Shown here: in pieces, positions 63,442 through 64,000 of the stretch | Position numbering within the stretch: the first letter of the stretch is position 1 | Layout: each line of letters opens with the position of its first letter | NCBI RefSeq assembly: GCF_030534335.1 | Contig: NZ_CP130565.1 | Span: 1,447,501 to 1,511,500 of the forward strand | Source of the DNA: Marivirga harenae | GTDB taxonomy: Bacteria; Bacteroidota; Bacteroidia; Cytophagales; Cyclobacteriaceae | DNA: 64,000 bases | Reading direction: 5' to 3' | The notes under the pieces: generated by a model | The model's input: only the letters and a program-made list of their open reading frames with translations | Database searches by the model: none | Told to the model about the DNA's origin: nothing | Translations under genes and position numbers: made by a program

Positions 63442-64000
63442 ATGAAAAAACGCTCATTTCGAAATATTATACTGGGTGAAACGCCCCACATAAAATCTGA
63501 AGGAGACTACCGTAAAGCGCTACTTGTCGGTGTTTGTTGTTTAATTCTTTCATTTATTAGCACGGTCAATGGGCTGCTTAATATTTTTTTATGGGATATT
63601 TCACTAACACCATCATTCATGGTAGGTATTTTTGGCGGTATTTTCGGGTTTCTGTTAAACCGCTTTGGGAAGTATGAACTAGCAAAACATAGTTTGCTTC
63701 TGATTGCCATTTTCTTTGTGTTTATTTTTATGAGCAATGAAGGAAAGTATTATGGTTCACAACTTTACCTATTTCCGATCTTGGTCGCATCCATCACGCT
63801 ATTTGGCTACAAAAAAGTCAAAATTTGGCTTTTTTATGGACTTATTGCCTTTGCATGTTTTGCAATCAGTGAATTTACGGCATATAAAATTGTCACAGTC
63901 GATACCATAAATGAAGCAAAAGAGGACAAAATATATTTCCTGAACTATTTTTTCACCTTTCTTGGGCTTATAGTTGTGATTTATTTTCAAGTGAAATTAC
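63442..64000 (+). CDS. Multi-spanning membrane protein, 3' end outside window
   Basis: 186 codons are visible and the frame is open to the window edge. After a cytoplasmic start (MKKRSFRNIILGETPHIKSEG) come about six membrane segments (ALLVGVCCLILSFISTVNG, FMVGIFGGIFGFLL, HSLLLIAIFFVFIFM, YLFPILVASITLFGY, IWLFYGLIAFACFAI, YFFTFLGLIVVIYF). The layout is that of the sensor part of a histidine kinase or cyclase in Bacteroidota; the catalytic part, if any, lies to the right. Confidence 0.6.
   Translation, partial: MKKRSFRNIILGETPHIKSEGDYRKALLVGVCCLILSFISTVNGLLNIFLWDISLTPSFMVGIFGGIFGFLLNRFGKYELAKHSLLLIAIFFVFIFMSNEGKYYGSQLYLFPILVASITLFGYKKVKIWLFYGLIAFACFAISEFTAYKIVTVDTINEAKEDKIYFLNYFFTFLGLIVVIYFQVKL

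Overview
The window is a stretch of a Bacteroidota chromosome, most likely of the order Cytophagales; the order is inference. The supporting evidence is a type IX secretion (T9SS) C-terminal sorting domain, a MurF-alanine racemase fusion, an UpxY-type antiterminator at a surface polysaccharide locus, a PAP phosphatase/oligoribonuclease gene next to FKBP lipoproteins, promoters of the TTG-N18..20-TAnnTTTG type, AT-rich DNA and several TTG/GTG starts. No rRNA, tRNA, CRISPR array or intact insertion sequence was recognised.

Layout. 1-15.0 kb is mostly housekeeping and envelope genes: fumarase (cut by the left edge), a SPOR protein, MurF-Alr, an endonuclease/exonuclease/phosphatase family protein, a NatAB-like ABC exporter, a membrane GAF-coiled-coil protein, two YceI-like proteins around an outer-membrane beta-barrel, and a DUF2975/HTH pair. 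15.1-34.5 kb is a surface-polysaccharide export and synthesis locus: Wzm, UpxY, the remains of a toxin-antitoxin module and of a second wzt, Wzt, two methyltransferases, six glycosyltransferases, a sulfotransferase and GalE. It ends in a 1934-residue secreted protein with PKD domains, duplicated propeller-like inserts and a T9SS tail. From wzt onward most genes overlap or abut, so they look co-transcribed. 34.8-53.2 kb returns to metabolism: CoA transferase, GltBD, a PQQ-type sugar dehydrogenase, acyl-CoA synthetase, Ndk, NrnA-like DHH protein, three FKBP-like lipoproteins, RdgB, uridine kinase and a TrkA/KtrA protein. Palindromic intergenic repeats interrupt this part at three places.

53.8-59.8 kb is the most unusual region: a compact, partly very AT-rich island built around a 67-residue double-glycine-leader peptide. 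It holds a divergent XRE regulator, a peptide whose predicted mature form has no charged residues and two cysteines, two membrane proteins plus an ABC ATPase (possible immunity exporter), a YIP1-like membrane protein, a membrane-anchored thioredoxin-like protein and a C39-peptidase ABC transporter that would cleave and export the peptide. No HlyD-type adaptor is present. The regulator has a ten-base homopolymer near its 3' end, and the YIP1-like gene is split at an (AT)6 tract, so two components could be phase variable, unless these are sequence errors. A hairpin repeat of the CTTTTCCAAAG type lies at the left edge and just before the C39 gene.

59.8-64 kb holds a small membrane protein, a frameshifted carboxypeptidase-regulatory-like protein, a patatin-like phospholipase, a methyltransferase and the start of a multi-spanning membrane protein cut by the right edge.

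Several reading frames are broken at homopolymers or microsatellites (toxin at 17.4 kb, YIP1-like gene at 56.5 kb, 60.1-61.4 kb gene). Decay, phase variation and base-calling error cannot be separated from this sequence alone.
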